DNA from: Conchocele bisecta
Taxonomy: Eukaryota; Mollusca; Bivalvia; Lucinida; Thyasiridae
Length of the DNA stretch: 64,000 nt
Direction: 5' to 3'
Assembly: GCA_029237695.1 (NCBI GenBank)
Contig: JAQRGA010000107.1
Location: 31,882-95,881 of the forward strand
The position numbers and the translations under genes are program-made. Numbering within the stretch: the stretch's first letter is position 1; each line of letters opens with the position of its first letter. Below the pieces are notes generated by a model. It was not told the DNA's origin. It did not search any database and saw only the letters and a list, made by a program, of their open reading frames with translations. Shown here piece by piece: positions 48,511 to 60,972 of the stretch.

Positions 48511-48680
48511 GATGTGATAAATAGAGAATAGTAGGTTAGTGCCGTGAATGGGAACAATATCTGGCGCGGCACGGAAACGGGATGTGCTCGGCAGAGCCTC
48601 GCCCACCCCTTTTCCTAAGCCTTACCAGATATTTTTCCCATTCACGGCACTAACCTACTATTCTCTGTTTATCACATCGC
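48509..48680. repeat. Long hairpin (foldback MITE) at the satellite edge
   Basis: The left arm starts GCGATGTGATAAATAGAGAA. The right arm ends with its inverse, one base different, and pairing continues through 'aatatctgg', giving a stem near 60 bp. The centre is GC-rich. It resembles 6943-7092 in its ends ('tagagaata..aggytagtg'). Confidence 0.8.
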
Positions 48681-48984
48681 AGTATTTCACTGATATTGAT
48701 ATCGACATCAAATAAACAGCGGTAACGTCTCTGGCAATGAAATAGCGATGGATATCCACTATGTAGCGTGTGTATTTGAGTACAGCCGTACCATGCGTGC
48801 GTGCATTTATAAATGAGCGAACATAAGTTAGGGACCGGACATAATCATCGGACTAAGCTTTGTTTTCTATATAAAACTCCACTACTTATTTGAATCATCA
48901 TTAAATATATGATAAATATATAAATATATTTGAATCATCCGTTTAACGTATGTCGAAACCATCATTGTACACAACAAATAAATA

Positions 48985-49150
48985 GAGAGAGTAAATATGT
49001 GTTTTCGTTAACAATTTAAGGAATCACGGTTATTGCCCATGATATCAAAGTGGCAATTCAAGTTGCGTATAAACAGTATAATAATGTCAATTAACACGTC
49101 CGGTAATGGTAAATGAATGTTTATTTTGCACGAAAATATCATATCTAAAG
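48985..49150 (+). mobile_element. TTAA MITE family T, partial copy
   Basis: Shares 'cacggttat.gccc.tgatat', 'gtgg.aa' and 'gaatgtttattttgc' with the right half of the full elements. Its ends are missing. Confidence 0.6.
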
Positions 49151-49668
49151 AATGGACGAACAAAAAATAGGTCTCCCTATATTACAACATATGCTATTGG
49201 AGCCCAGCCACAACCTGTTAAATATATGGAATCATCTAAAATTCATTATGGACGAATCCATCTAAGTTATGTAGGGTGAAATGGTTAAATGTCATCATAA
49301 TAATAATCGTTCATTCTCTCAGGTCACATACTGATGTACGGGAGTGGATTATAATATCGAGACTATGACCGGCGGTAACGGTCTGCAAAGACACAGTAAC
49401 TCACGTGTACGTGAAACAGGTTATTGACTATCGACGATGAGAGATTATTTACCAGATTAATAATTATTACGACTCCGCAGAAAAAAAGGGGATGATGTCT
49501 GTACTTAAGGCCAGTGAAGCTCCAGATCCGTAAATGAACACGCTCGTACTGATCAGGAGCAACATTATGAACAGTGTACACCCATATCAAACGCCGCATG
49601 CGTGGTGTAGTCTGAACAGGATCAAGCCTGGTCACACCTTGGTTAGGTATCACGAGTTACCACTTGGT

Positions 49669-49709
<41 letters not shown>

Positions 49710-50300
49710 GGCCCAGATAGATGATGACACAACTGGCGGTTTGAACTGACATCTCCCCTGGTAATTCCACAGGACCGTGATCATGATGATATACTGAACT
49801 GATGGCATGTTTGACAGCCGTACCCTTGAGATCAGTACACACTGGTTATTGGGTGAAACTGGGAGTATTTGTTACACGAGGGGGTAATCGACGTGTTCGT
49901 AGGTGGACGTTTTTTGCCCCCTGTCTCGGTAGAGCCGGAGGCATATAGTGTTTAGAATGTGTGTCCGGCACATTAAGAAGTTCGCCGGAGTTTCTAAATT
50001 GTGTTATAACTTCTATATCCCTTGAAGGATTACTTAAATATTTCAACACAGTATACTTGTGGACAAATGCCACACATCCATGCTGCCCTTAATCTGACCT
50101 TGACCTTTTGACCATGACAACTTTGAACTTTTACCCACATTAAGACGTTCGCCGGAGCTTCTCATTTCTGTCATATCTTCTATATCCCTTGATGGATTAC
50201 TTTAATATTTCAATACATCATACTTCTAGACAAATGCCACACATCAACACTTCCCTTAATATGACCTTGAACTTCTGACATTCATACATGTGCTTGTGAA
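49151..50300. repeat. CT microsatellite and a 175 bp tandem pair
   Basis: (CT)n runs from 49671 to 49706. A module with 'cacattaag..gttcgccgga', 'tctatatcccttga.ggatta' and 'gacaaatgccacacatc' occurs twice (49972-50110, 50137-50275). A related start ('agagccggaggcatatagtg') recurs as 'agagccgggaggtattatat' at 59731. Confidence 0.65.
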
Positions 50301-52450
50301 TACTTATCATTTGCATATCCAACTTTCGCGGCCACCTTACATGTAGAAAAGTCTGCATCAGTAGCAGCGAGTTTTATATGTAATTATATAGGAGACTATT
50401 ACCATTTCTTACGTAACTTTTAAACTACACAACCGATTAAAAATACACAAGTCAAATTGTCACATTCAAATGAAGCTTAGCGTGACATAGACAACAAACA
50501 TAAAGGTAGTCGAATACAGCCGACATGAAAAATACCTAGTCGGGTGTATTCGGCCGACAAACCCAACCCATATTTTCTTTTAATTTGAATATTAAGCGTG
50601 ATGTCAGATCAACGGTTTTCCGGAGAAAAACAATATTTGCCAATTCGTCTTAGACAGATTACATTCAATTACATTCTATGTGGAGGAGTATAGTTTTATT
50701 TTGTCTGTCCATGCGTTTCGTCCGTCCGTATGTGTATACATTTTGTGTCTCATCTACTTTAAATAGTGGAAAGGTAAACATAGCGGTTTCCCTCGGTATC
50801 TGCACTTCAGCGATTCGAAATTGCTATAGTAGTTGATGAGATAGTTAGGAAAATGTAATAGAAAGTGGGCTTAATTGGCAGGTGCCCTTGACGTATATTA
50901 CCCAGCCCTGACCGTGCTTTACTCATGCACCTCCGATGAATCAAATGGACTACAATCTGACAAAACATACTTGACAAAACATGTCACACGCGTCTGGATA
51001 AAGGTGTGAACAACAAGTGTTGACTTGTGGACAAGATATACTAAAATGGAACAGTTTGATTTTATCAACATTCGTATTACGAGGTCGATTTTGTTAGTTT
51101 ATCAATCTGATTATATATTAATTAAAACTTGGGGGTTATGGTTAGGGTCAAATAGGTGCCGTTTGTACCTAGGATTGTTTTGACCCAGGGCCGTTTTTAC
51201 CAGCTCCCATTTTACCGATTAGGTGATATGCTTGTACACAGCCCCGCACTGTGACGTCACGGCTATCTAAAATGGCGACTTACAGGCGATTTGAAGCCAG
51301 TTACAAAACATGAATAATAATGGCATTGATCGGTTTTTTTCGCGACGTTATCTACCGCGTTCGTGTTATTTCGATATGATGTATTGATGTAATATGAATC
51401 CAGCGAGTTCGTTCCTATCTTTTAAATAATTCCCGATCGGAGAAAATCTACTCAGACTGTACTGTACATTCATGCGGAATACTCCATATGTTTCCTTGTA
51501 GTGGTGCTAGTAGTTTTGCCACCGGATGCATACCGAATACTGGTCAGACTTCTGGCAGATCTGGCCATTCTGGGTCTTCACTGACAACAAATACATAACT
51601 ATTTTATAAGACTAGATTAACATAGATCCTACGATCTAATATATGTAAATTTTGTTCACACAAACAATGTTTCATTAATTGTTAAATATGCCGAGGTGGC
51701 CGAGACAACCCGACAAAACGGCCGAGCACAGTCTAAAACGGCCGAATTGACACGACTCTACCCAAGCCCGATAACGTTGAATGGTTGCCAAACATACGGG
51801 CAGAATATGCAAATGACTCAACAAAACGCGTAATGCAGTCTAATCTATAAAGAAATACCGGAAAAGCCAAATCAAAACGGAACTGGGTTTGTACAGCGTG
51901 TATGTTTCCGTCTTAGACGGCCGAAAACACCAGACCCCGCATCAAGCGCTACCCTTGAAGGTGGTCTCCCACTAGGCGATTGAGATAGTGAGATGGATTA
52001 CAAATTACATGTAAGCGATGTGGGCTTTCGCTCTCACTCTAGTAGAGTGACTATGAACTGTTTGTACATAGTGAGTAACACTTGGAAGTAAGGGTGCCTG
52101 TCATCAGACATGGACACTGCCTTTCAGTACTACACATTTGTATACCAATTTTTTTGAAGAAAAAATGGGCATATTGTTTTTGTCACGGGTGTCCGTCCGT
52201 CCGTACGTACGTACGTAAGTCCGTCCATCACGTTTCTAAGTTAAGAAGTAAAACTTTTTAACAGTAATAAGGTAGACTTGAAACTTTGTGTGTACCTTCC
52301 TTATATGTGTAGATGCGCAAAGTGAATTTCGATTTTTGATTCGACCTCCCGTTTATGGAGTATCTCACCATTTTTGACTTAGCATTTGGGAAAAGTGTGT
52401 AAATTGCGATGGCGCGCCATCGACTGTGCACTAGTTTTAATGTAATTTAA
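50301..52450. other. Intergenic with a CRE plus ATGGCGAC point and GTCC/GTAC runs
   Basis: No gene recognised. A perfect TGACGTCA at 51252 lies 13 bases before 'aaaatggcgacttacagg', which opens a 14-codon frame (MATYRRFEASYKT). This could be a promoter start, or chance. 'gtccgtccgtacgtacgtac' lies at 52192-52215. Confidence 0.4.
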
Positions 52451-52958
52451 AGGTACAATAATTCCCACTCAGTAGACGCAAACTATTCTTTATAGGAATT
52501 AGCTAAGTGTATAATTGTGTCACCATTCCACCAGTTCTAAAAAAATAGGAGTGCCCGCTATAATCATTTAGTAATATTTATTTTACTCATAGTGACTCGC
52601 GGTGGTATTAGGCTATTTTTATATGCAAATGAGGCATGATATTTTTTAATTATTTATACTAATAAAATGCGTCAGTTGAATAAATAATATTTCAACAGAT
52701 TATAAAGTATGATCATTACACATCAACAATTAAATACAGAGAATAAATAGTATTGTCCGTTTACATTTTAAGGAAACACTTATCGCCCCTGATATCAGTG
52801 TGGAAATTTACGTCTGATATGAACTGCATAGTAATGCCAATCAGTACGTGGGTTTTTATGGTGAATGAATGTTTATTTTGCCTGAAAATGTCATATCTAC
52901 ACATTATACAAAACTATCTATAAAGAACAGTGTGTGCCTACTGAGTGGGCATGTACCT
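52451..52958 (+). mobile_element. TTAA MITE family T, copy 1
   Basis: TTAA (52447-52450), then an end related to AGGTACATGCCCACTCAGTA (here with a small insertion). The right end GCCTACTGAGTGGGCATGTA is followed by 'cct' and GTAA, a mutated TTAA. About 508 bp, no coding capacity. Confidence 0.75.
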
Positions 52959-54266
52959 GTAATGTTGAACGTATTGTCTTCCCCATTTACAGGTATACTC
53001 CCATCTGTATTTGCTGAACTGTCGTATAGCCCAATGAACCAACCAGTTAATCAATCAGAAATGACATACATGGACAGTAAATATTACTGTCTGTTTCATA
53101 TACTTCTGTGGTTTTCTACAATTATAAACTATTAAAACGCTCAGTAAACAGGACGTCAAAAAGAAGAAATCAGCATATACCGAATCCGCCGTACATGCGC
53201 ACGTTTATACCTGCTGGTACATGAACTTGCCTGTTTGTCTTTGTCGCTTTTCATTTTCATGTATTACTAAATGACTCAAGCCCATCCATCTATACATACA
53301 TTCATTATTCAATGCTAACATGCTTCTAGTTTGTCAACTTGGAAACTGTTGTAAATGTTGGCGTATACTCTATGTGTACCGATAGATACGTAGTTACTGT
53401 AACGTCGTTTTGACGTCGTTTGACGTCGCTTTTACGTGACGTCTCAATTGCTCAAACGACCTCAATAGTGGTGTTGTATAAAATGCAATATCTTAATGAA
53501 TATTACAGATATCATGATCAAATAAAAAGCATTCAATTCATCAGACAAATACCATTGTCATAGTAACAAAATGTCAATTTGACCAAACATTTCCCGAAGA
53601 CATGTTTTCTCGCGACGCGGCTCATTTCATCTTTATTTCATATGGTTAGAAATAATATCACAGTGATCAATGGTGGAATCGCCACACTACATGTACATGG
53701 ATTATCGATTTACATATCGATACAATTACGTACATCACGTGACACCTGTAGATTTCCGAGAGATTACGGAAAAAGCTGATATCACGGAAATTGCCGACTG
53801 ACCATCACGTATTGGTCAACTGAAATTGACCATGTGGTCACTATGGATTTTGTCCAGGTACGATGGTCGCGAAAGTTGGATATGGATAAAAAAAACAAGA
53901 CAAAATAACCCCACAAGAGCAATTCATAACGGGGTTAAAAATGGGAATAAGCATCTCTCAACAAGTCCATCACTGTGTGGTTAACCTCACAATGTAGCTC
54001 TCGTTTGCTCGGACGGACGGACGGACGGACGGCTTAAGCTCCAGTGGGATTCATGAGGATTGTTTATATGTTATTACAATTGATATTTTGAACATTTCAT
54101 GAAAACAAAATCAGCTTTGACTTATTTGTTTTCCGTCCTCAGCCCTATTACTATTCGCCTATAATTAGATAAAATGATAGGTTACTGTATTACATGCATT
54201 TTGACGAGAAGTGAAGTGCCGGAGCGCATCCACGTTATCTCAGTTTAGACGGTAAGTCATCTAAGT
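52959..54266. other. Intergenic; TGACGTC cluster and GACG run
   Basis: Three GACGTC words occur within 45 bases at 53401-53445. A GACG repeat lies at 54012-54033. No gene recognised. Confidence 0.45.
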
Positions 54267-54725
54267 ACGGAAGCCCGTAGGTGCCAGGTAGTGAAAATAT
54301 TTTATCTGGCGGCCGCCACTTAATTTACCTGGCGGCCGCCACTTAATATCTGGCGGCCGCCACATAATTTATCTGGCGGCCGCCACATAATTTATCTGGC
54401 GGCCGCCACATAATTTATCTGGCGGCCGCCACTTAATTTACCTGGCGGCCGCCACCTAATATCTGGCGGCCACCACATAATTTATCTGGCGGCCGCAACT
54501 TAATATCTGGCGGCCGCCACATAATTTATCCGTAATTCCTGTACTGTAGTAATAAAATAAAATGTTATCAGTTACTTCCCTTAAAGTGGCGGCCGCCAGA
54601 TAAATTATGTGGCGGCCGCCAGTATTAAGTGGCGGCCGCCAGATAAATTATATGGCGGCCGCCAGATATTAAGTGGCGGCCGCCAGGTAAAATATTTTCA
54701 CTACCTGGCACCTACGGGCTTCCGT
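54267..54725. mobile_element. Foldback element with arrays of GGCGGCCGCC
   Basis: The ends are inverted: 'acggaagcccgtaggtgcca' and 'ggtagtgaaaatatttta' on the left, exact inverse on the right over about 38 bases. TCTAAG (or ATCTAAG) flanks both sides, a 6 or 7 bp target duplication. Between the ends the left arm has ten and the right arm five units of GGCGGCCGCC separated by 8-13 AT-rich bases, in opposite orientations around a 56 base spacer (54533-54588). By eye there are 14 intact GCGGCCGC octamers. Superfamily unknown. Confidence 0.85.
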
Positions 54726-55252
54726 ATCTAAGGCAGTTAAGCCTACGCACCTCTCACATTATCTCGTTACATGGATTTCATATATATACGTTGACATAAA
54801 AGACACTTAACATTGACAGCAAATTAAACATGGGGGGCACACACAAAAGGACAAAGACGTATTTTGCACATGTAATGTTACCTGTATGATGTTCAGTTGC
54901 ATAAACAAGTATACATAATTATGAATACAAAGCGTAGAGGAATACATCGGTTGTTTGGTATGTGCCTTGTTTGTGTTTCAAAGTTTCATTGTTCGACTCC
55001 ATTCAGCCTATTGGTGCAAATGAACAGGCGATGAACAAGCAGTTGCAAGTATAATTTGAATAATACTAAACTTGTATTGAAATGTGAATGATCGAATGTT
55101 GCACACGTTCAACGGGCTTACACCGCCACAGTGTGAAACGTCTTGGATATACAAAGGTTCGTTTATTTGATTGTGTTTAACCGTGATCAATTTCAATGCG
55201 TTTCAGCCGACAGCTCTTCCAGTTCCCGAGTGAACGTAGACATTGTGAAGAA
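54726..55252. other. Intergenic, nothing recognised
   Basis: AT-rich, with only a short minus-strand frame (55008-55196). Confidence 0.35.
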
Positions 55253-55460
55253 CAGTAAAACCTCTGTAAACCGGACGCGCATGCAGTCTGTCTAACCTTA
55301 CTTTTATGGGTTTCATTGGTGCATATTTATGATGAAAATGGCTGTTCCAGTTCGCAAAGTACTGCCGCATACATTGGCATGTGTCTGATTTACAATGGAA
55401 CATCTCTAAAATGGACACCCTGGGGGCCTCCCATGTGTCCGGTTTAGAGAGGTTCCACTG
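55253..55460 (-). mobile_element. pogo-like MITE family P, copy 2
   Basis: Minus-orientation copy: the hairpin end ('gtccggtttagagaggttcc', 'actg', then TA) is on the right and the simple end ('cagtaaaacctctgtaaacc') on the left. Confidence 0.75.
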
Positions 55461-55587
55461 TACGCGGAGTGCTCCTCGTACATTCGGACGAACAGTGCTC
55501 GAAGAAATATATCCCACCCACTTTCGTTAATATAATGTGACAGCAGTATTGGTAAAATAAATAATGTAGGTCTTGGAGAAATAACTA

Positions 55588-55797
55588 CAGTGGAATCTCT
55601 CTAAACAGGACAACCTGGGAGGGTGTCCGGTTTAGATATGTTCCATTGTAAATCAGACATATGACTATGCCAAGGTATGCGGCTGTGCTTTGCGAACTTG
55701 AAAATGCATTTTCGTAATAAGTATGTACCAAAGAAACTCATAAAAATTAAGGACACACAGACTGCCTGCGCGTCCGGTTTAGAGAGGATCTACTCTG
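55588..55797 (+). mobile_element. pogo-like MITE family P, copy 3
   Basis: TA, CAGTGGAATCTCTCTAAACA, hairpin end, interior 'gctttgcgaacttg', and right end 'gtccggtttagagaggatct' followed by 'actctg' and TA. Confidence 0.75.
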
Positions 55798-55811
55798 TAA
55801 AAAAAGAAATA

Positions 55812-56023
55812 CAGTGAAACCTCTCTAAACCAGACACCCTGTGAGGTGCACAGGGTGTCCGGTTTAGAGATATTTCAGTGTAAGTCAGGTTTATGACCAT
55901 TCTGGTACATACGCGTGCTTTGCGATCATGCACATACATTACAATTTGAGATTTAATGGCGGTGAAACCCATCAAAAATAGCATCACAGATGTTATCTTG
56001 GTGTTCGGTTTAGATAGCCACTG
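55812..56023 (+). mobile_element. pogo-like MITE family P, copy 4
   Basis: TA, CAGTGAAACCTCTCTAAACC, hairpin partner 'gtgtccggtttagagatatt', interior 'gctttgcgatcatgcac', right end 'gttcggtttagatagccact' then 'g'. It lies only 14 bases from copy 3. Confidence 0.75.
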
Positions 56024-56824
56024 CAATTAATTATGCCATCTAAGGTTATACTTAGAAACATTACGTACATATAAACCAGAGCACATTACTAATAATTTCG
56101 AAGATATTTACATCGAAAGTGTTGAATGTATTAATATATAATGTGATCTATACAACTGTTTATTTCGTAATAATATCAATACCTGAGCGAACGTGACGAA
56201 CTAAAAGCTGATACTATCAGTGTACCCTTGGAAATATCAATATTGACTTATCAAGTTAAATATACTTTGATGGCCCGGTTAATAAACGTTGCCACTGTTT
56301 CTCCAATCAGCCGCCGGGCGCATTCGTGTGCCGACAGGCCACGTTTGTTGTTTGGATATATCAACAGCAAAAGCAGCTGATATCAGATAGACTCATATTA
56401 TTTTTATCACTATTTATTATTATTCCACCGATTTCGATGTTTCGATGAAATAAAGCGCACGGGCCGCGTAAAAGTGTGTAATATCTTCGACTGCTGGCCT
56501 CTTCCGAGTCATTCCGGCCAGTTCCCCGAACACTTCAACTCGGAATGGTCATATTTATTAATCTGACACTCCTGATGTAAACCATTAGAATTATAGCAGT
56601 TATTTCGAATAAATAGGTCCCACCAGACTGAAGTGCCACGTCTAATGGGCGTCCGAGAAGCAATGCTCTTACACCCAGTGTAGACCTGACATCCGGAGTG
56701 GTATATCGTCTCAGTTAAACTTTCAAGATCCGTGATAATCGTCGCAGTAGCTCAGTGTGTATATGTGACCAGTCTTGAAGGCATGTAGAACACGGCATGT
56801 CTGTATGTTGTATTGGATATTTAA
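56024..56824. other. Intergenic with a GC-richer patch
   Basis: 56270-56540 is GC-richer and contains 'ccaatcagccgccgggcgca' (CCAAT context). No exon or core promoter is recognised. Confidence 0.35.
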
Positions 56825-57291
56825 ATGTAAATGTCCACTCAGTAAGCACAAACTGTTCTTTATCATGTTTATAGGAATTAAATAAGTGTATCATTATGTC
56901 ACTATTCCACCAGTTCTAAAATGTACGAGTGCCCGCTATACAGATATAATAATTTAGAATATTTATTTTACTGATAGTGACGCACGTTGTTGTATCAGGC
57001 TATTTTCATATGCAAATGAGGCATGGTATTTTTTAATTATTTATACTAATTAAAGGCGTTGCCTGAACAAATAATATTTTCGAGAGATTATAAAGTATGA
57101 TAATTTCAAATCCAAAAATAACTGATATCAGTGTGGAAAGTTACGTCTGATATAAAATGCATGCTAATGCCAATCAATACGTGGGGTAATCATGGTAATG
57201 GTGAAAGAATGTTTATTTTGTCAGAAAATGTCTCAGATGAGGTCTCTGATATAAATAACATTTTGTGCCTACTGATTGTGGGCATGTACCT
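56825..57291 (+). mobile_element. TTAA MITE family T, copy 2
   Basis: TTAA at 56821-56824, left end 'atgtaaatgtccactcagta', right end 'gggcatgtacct', then TTGA. Collinear with copies 1 and 3. Confidence 0.7.
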
Positions 57292-58211
57292 TTGATCTGG
57301 TAGATTGTGGTATTTATAGTATATATTTATACCTAATTGCAATTCCTAGGCGTTGCATTGGTCAATTTCACATAACGTGATGCAAAATATTCTACAGAGT
57401 CGTCCGCTTCACAACGCAGCAGGCAATTCACAACGCAGCGGGCAATATAAGAGGGGATTCTGAAATACCGACGTTAATCATGTTCATAATACATATTATT
57501 CGGTATAATAAATTAAATACCGCCCTTGGTTGAGAGGACTATTGTGCATTATTTCCCCTCCACAATATTCCCCTAAATGTAAATACTTTGATTTAACGAC
57601 GGCACTGGCTCGATGACTTTGCATGTCGGGTAACATGACCCTAAACAAGGGCAGTATTTATGAACATGGCCTACACTGTTCACAATACGGCCGATGGCGT
57701 AGGGTAACTGACAAAGCGAAACGAACTATCTCAAATATTAAAACGTAATGAGTCTCAACATGTCGACATAGTTTCACATTATGTCGACATGTAGTGATAT
57801 TTAAGTCGACATACTTGCGACGGATTAATTATGTCAACATCTCGATATCTCGATGTCAAATATATAACCACCATATATATCGTGTCATCAGTATCTGCAC
57901 TGTGGACATGGTGGATAGTTTGATCTTTATTCACAAATTCTGAGTCGATTCAAGTTACTTATGGGCGACAGTGTTAAAATACGAGCATCACAATCATCAT
58001 AAGCATTAGAGCGGCATGATATTCCATGCAATACACATATGCCCGAGGTTGGATTACAAGAGGTCATACACGTGATGCAGCGACTAGTAAGCCCTGATCA
58101 GTTTGACACAGTAAAATACTTCTCATACTCTAGCTGGACATAAAATACAGAAGGACAATGGTAATTGGCGTGGTTTAATTAATAAATACTAGTACTTGAT
58201 ATGTAGATTAA
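57292..58211. other. Intergenic; GTCGACAT palindrome cluster
   Basis: ATGTCGACAT-type words occur at 57759-57812, with related 'atgtcaacatc' at 57833. A short direct repeat, 'ttcacaacgcagc.ggcaat', lies at 57409-57446. No gene recognised. Confidence 0.4.
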
Positions 58212-58701
58212 AGGTACATGCCCACTCAGTAGGCATAAACTGTTCTTTACAGGAATTAAATAAGTGTATAGCTATTCCACCAGTTCTAAAAAATAAGAAT
58301 GCCCTATATACAGATATAATCGTAAAGTAATATTTATTTTACTGATAGTGACGCGCGGTGGTATCAGGTTATTTTCATATGCAAATGAGGCATGATATTT
58401 TTTAATTATTTATACTAATTAAATTCGTTACCTGAAAATAATTATATTTTCGACAGATAAAGTATGATATTGCATATCAACAAATAAATACAGAGAATAA
58501 ATAGTAGTGTCCGTTAATATTTTATGGAAACACGGTTATCGCCCCTGATATCAGTGTGGACATTTTCGGCTCATATAAAATGTATAATACTGTAAATTCA
58601 TACGTGGGGTAATGGTGAATAAATGCTTATTTTGCCAGAATATGTCTCGTATGATGTCTGATATAAAGAGCATATTGTGCCTACTGAGTGGGCATGTACC
58701 T
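58212..58701 (+). mobile_element. TTAA MITE family T, copy 3 (best preserved, 490 bp)
   Basis: Perfect TTAA on both sides (58208-58211, 58702-58705). The ends AGGTACATGCCCACTCAGTA and TACTGAGTGGGCATGTACCT are exact inverses; pairing continues into 'ggcataaactgttcttta'. TTAA duplication points to a piggyBac-like or Kolobok-like source; no transposase is present to decide. Confidence 0.85.
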
Positions 58702-59974
58702 TTAAAATCAAACAATATTGTTTTCACATTATCACAATAAAACAACGTCGTTGACGTATAGCAAGGTCTGTTGATTGATACGTGATAGTATGTCATGAAA
58801 TTATAGTAAGTATATCAATGAAATCATGATTTTATTGTGAAAATAAAATTATGGGATGGGAATTTAACATGGGGATATATTTGAAAAAATAAATGGAATG
58901 TGTGATCGATTTTCAAAATATACCTTTTGTTTTCTTAGTTTAATACATCATTTCCAAGCTATCTACAACACAATCAATATCACTTGGGGGGGGTGCATGA
59001 AAACTAGTACAATTTTACGATATCGAGTGCTACTGGCTGACCCGATTGTTGTGTATCGTTTTCACGACACGGTCGCCTGGATTATCCGCGGATTGCTACG
59101 CTCTGACCCGATTTCACACGAGCGTGTATTTATAATTAGCGTGGGGTAATTAATTCGCTTGGTTTATTTTGATTTGTAACCAGCTGGACGCCGTCACGCG
59201 CCTGTCAAATACTGCGGGCGGATAGAAGGCGGAGCTTCGCCAGTGAAGGTGTTTGGACAGATGGTCATTATGCTGGTGTCATATGGGTATTTCGGTGTAT
59301 TTGCGTGGATACTTCTAGTTATACGTGCAACTCGCTTCGCGGGAGGTGACATACATTGTACATGTATATAGGTAACAATGCCCACAAATCACCAGATATA
59401 CCGAAATAACACATACAACACCGATATATGAACTGTTATTCAAGAACCTGTGACGCAGACTAGTGCTAAAGGGGCGGGACAATTTTTTTTAGATAAAATG
59501 ACGTAGGTTTTATTACCAGATTACTGACACAATGGGGCTGCCGGAAAACTTCGAAAAACTCTTAGATTTGTGAGTACTGGAGTACTTTTTTTTCAGGCGC
59601 AATATAAGTGCAATATAAGTGCGCCCCTTAGTGCAAATACTGGATTTGTGACAGCAATTGATATATTTGAATACAAAAACGAATACAGAATCGTTTGTTT
59701 TATTCCCCCGCCCTCCCCGGTCTCATGTTAGAGCCGGGAGGTATTATATTGTTTGGACTGTGTGTCCATCCGTGCGTCCGGTTAAGCAGTTTGCATGAGT
59801 TTCTCCATTCTGCCACCGTGCGGGGTGGGGAGGGGGTGGGGGAGCGTTGCATGATCTCTTAAGTTTAAACGTGTATCAAACATTTCAGAATGCCAATCGG
59901 TCCGGACGTAATTGTCGGCCCGAAGGAGCCGGTACGATTATGGCTATGCCACCCCCCCCCCCCCCCCCGCGCCT
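58702..59974. other. Intergenic, nothing firmly recognised
   Basis: A GC-richer plus-strand frame at 58898-59149 (83 codons) has no recognised motif. G tracts (59823-59845) and a 17 base C tract (59952-59968) are present. Confidence 0.35.
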
Positions 59975-60250
59975 CTCATGTTTTGTCAAAATATTAGTTT
60001 TGTCTAATAAACAATGTTTTGGCAGAATATGATAATCGTCTCATAAGAAGATTGTTATGTGTCCTCTTGGGGACACGTTACAATCTCGCGGGTTTGTATT
60101 ACTGATCCGATCACATCGTACATAATGTGCACGTTGTAATCATTGCTGATTGTGACGAGTGGAGGGCGAGACATCAAAGGTTACAAGGTCGTGCCAATCT
60201 GACTTTTGATTTTTTGTCAATAATTATTGGTGTTTGTTCACATTTGTTAT
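59975..60250. repeat. Dispersed repeat R, diverged partial copy
   Basis: Shares 'aatcgtctc.taag', 'gtgtcct.t..gggaca' and 'gttacaatctcg' with 14060-14125, then 'gagacatcaaaggt' with 13622 and 'ttgtcaa.aattattggtgt' with 13996. Confidence 0.6.
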
Positions 60251-60439
60251 ATGTAATGTTTATTCAGCAATAGGCCTACTGGCCCTTGAGCATACAATAT
60301 AATACAACAAAATATTTATCACAAGACGACAAACAGTGGTGAAGTATGTATTGATTCACTAGTAAATACATGCATATTCATCATGCGTGCCAAACTATAA
60401 TGCATTTGCATTATACTTTGGCCCACGATGTGAATACCA

Positions 60440-60690
60440 TGCAGTTACCGTGATATCCAGCTCTCCGAGCACACGGTCCGTTCCCACGATCGACATCAGC
60501 AAGTTCGACCGTCCAAAGCTGAGCTATGCTCAGCTTCGTCCGCTCGAAATTGCCAACCCCGAGCATGCACCCGGAGCATGCACTCAGAAGGCTTTGCAGA
60601 ACCATACTAAGTAATTGCATGTAGTTATTCTCACTATCAGTTTGCCGTTTAGGACATACGCACAATCAATAAAAATAAAAAAGCATAGAT
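60440..60690 (+). CDS. Candidate terminal exon with poly(A) signal, unrecognised
   Basis: A GC-rich block begins after 'gatatccag' (possible splice acceptor, 60453-60461). It encodes SPSTRSVPTIDISKFDRPKL, then SYAQLRPLEIANPEHAPGAC and TQKALQNHTK, ending at a stop at 60612-60614. AATAAA occurs about 55 bases later (near 60669). The base composition differs sharply from the AT-rich neighbours. I do not recognise the protein. It lies between two halves of a dispersed repeat next to a LINE 3' end, so it may have arrived with an insertion, for example as carried flanking DNA. Confidence 0.3.
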
Positions 60691-60972
60691 AATAATAAAG
60701 ACTAGGTTTAAGTATACCGTGTAGGAGAGTAGACACAAAGTTATTTCGAGAATATGGTTATGTGACCATACATGGTACGGTACATAAACGTATTCGCTTA
60801 TAGCAATATGGCATTATAATGGAGTTATATGTCAATTTTGTAGCCACATACAGTATTATAAAGAACAAATATTACTCTATGCGCTTGTGGTTGGAGATAT
60901 CAAACCCTTGACATAGTGCTATGATTACATATACATGTATGAAGTAATTTTATTCTTTATCTTCATGTATTT

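Noticed and set aside
54301..54680. Regular repeats with short spacers, superficially CRISPR-like
   Set aside because: Units are palindromic 10-mers with AT-rich spacers of 8-13 bases that are themselves repeated, inside inverted transposon-like ends in eukaryotic DNA. No cas genes.
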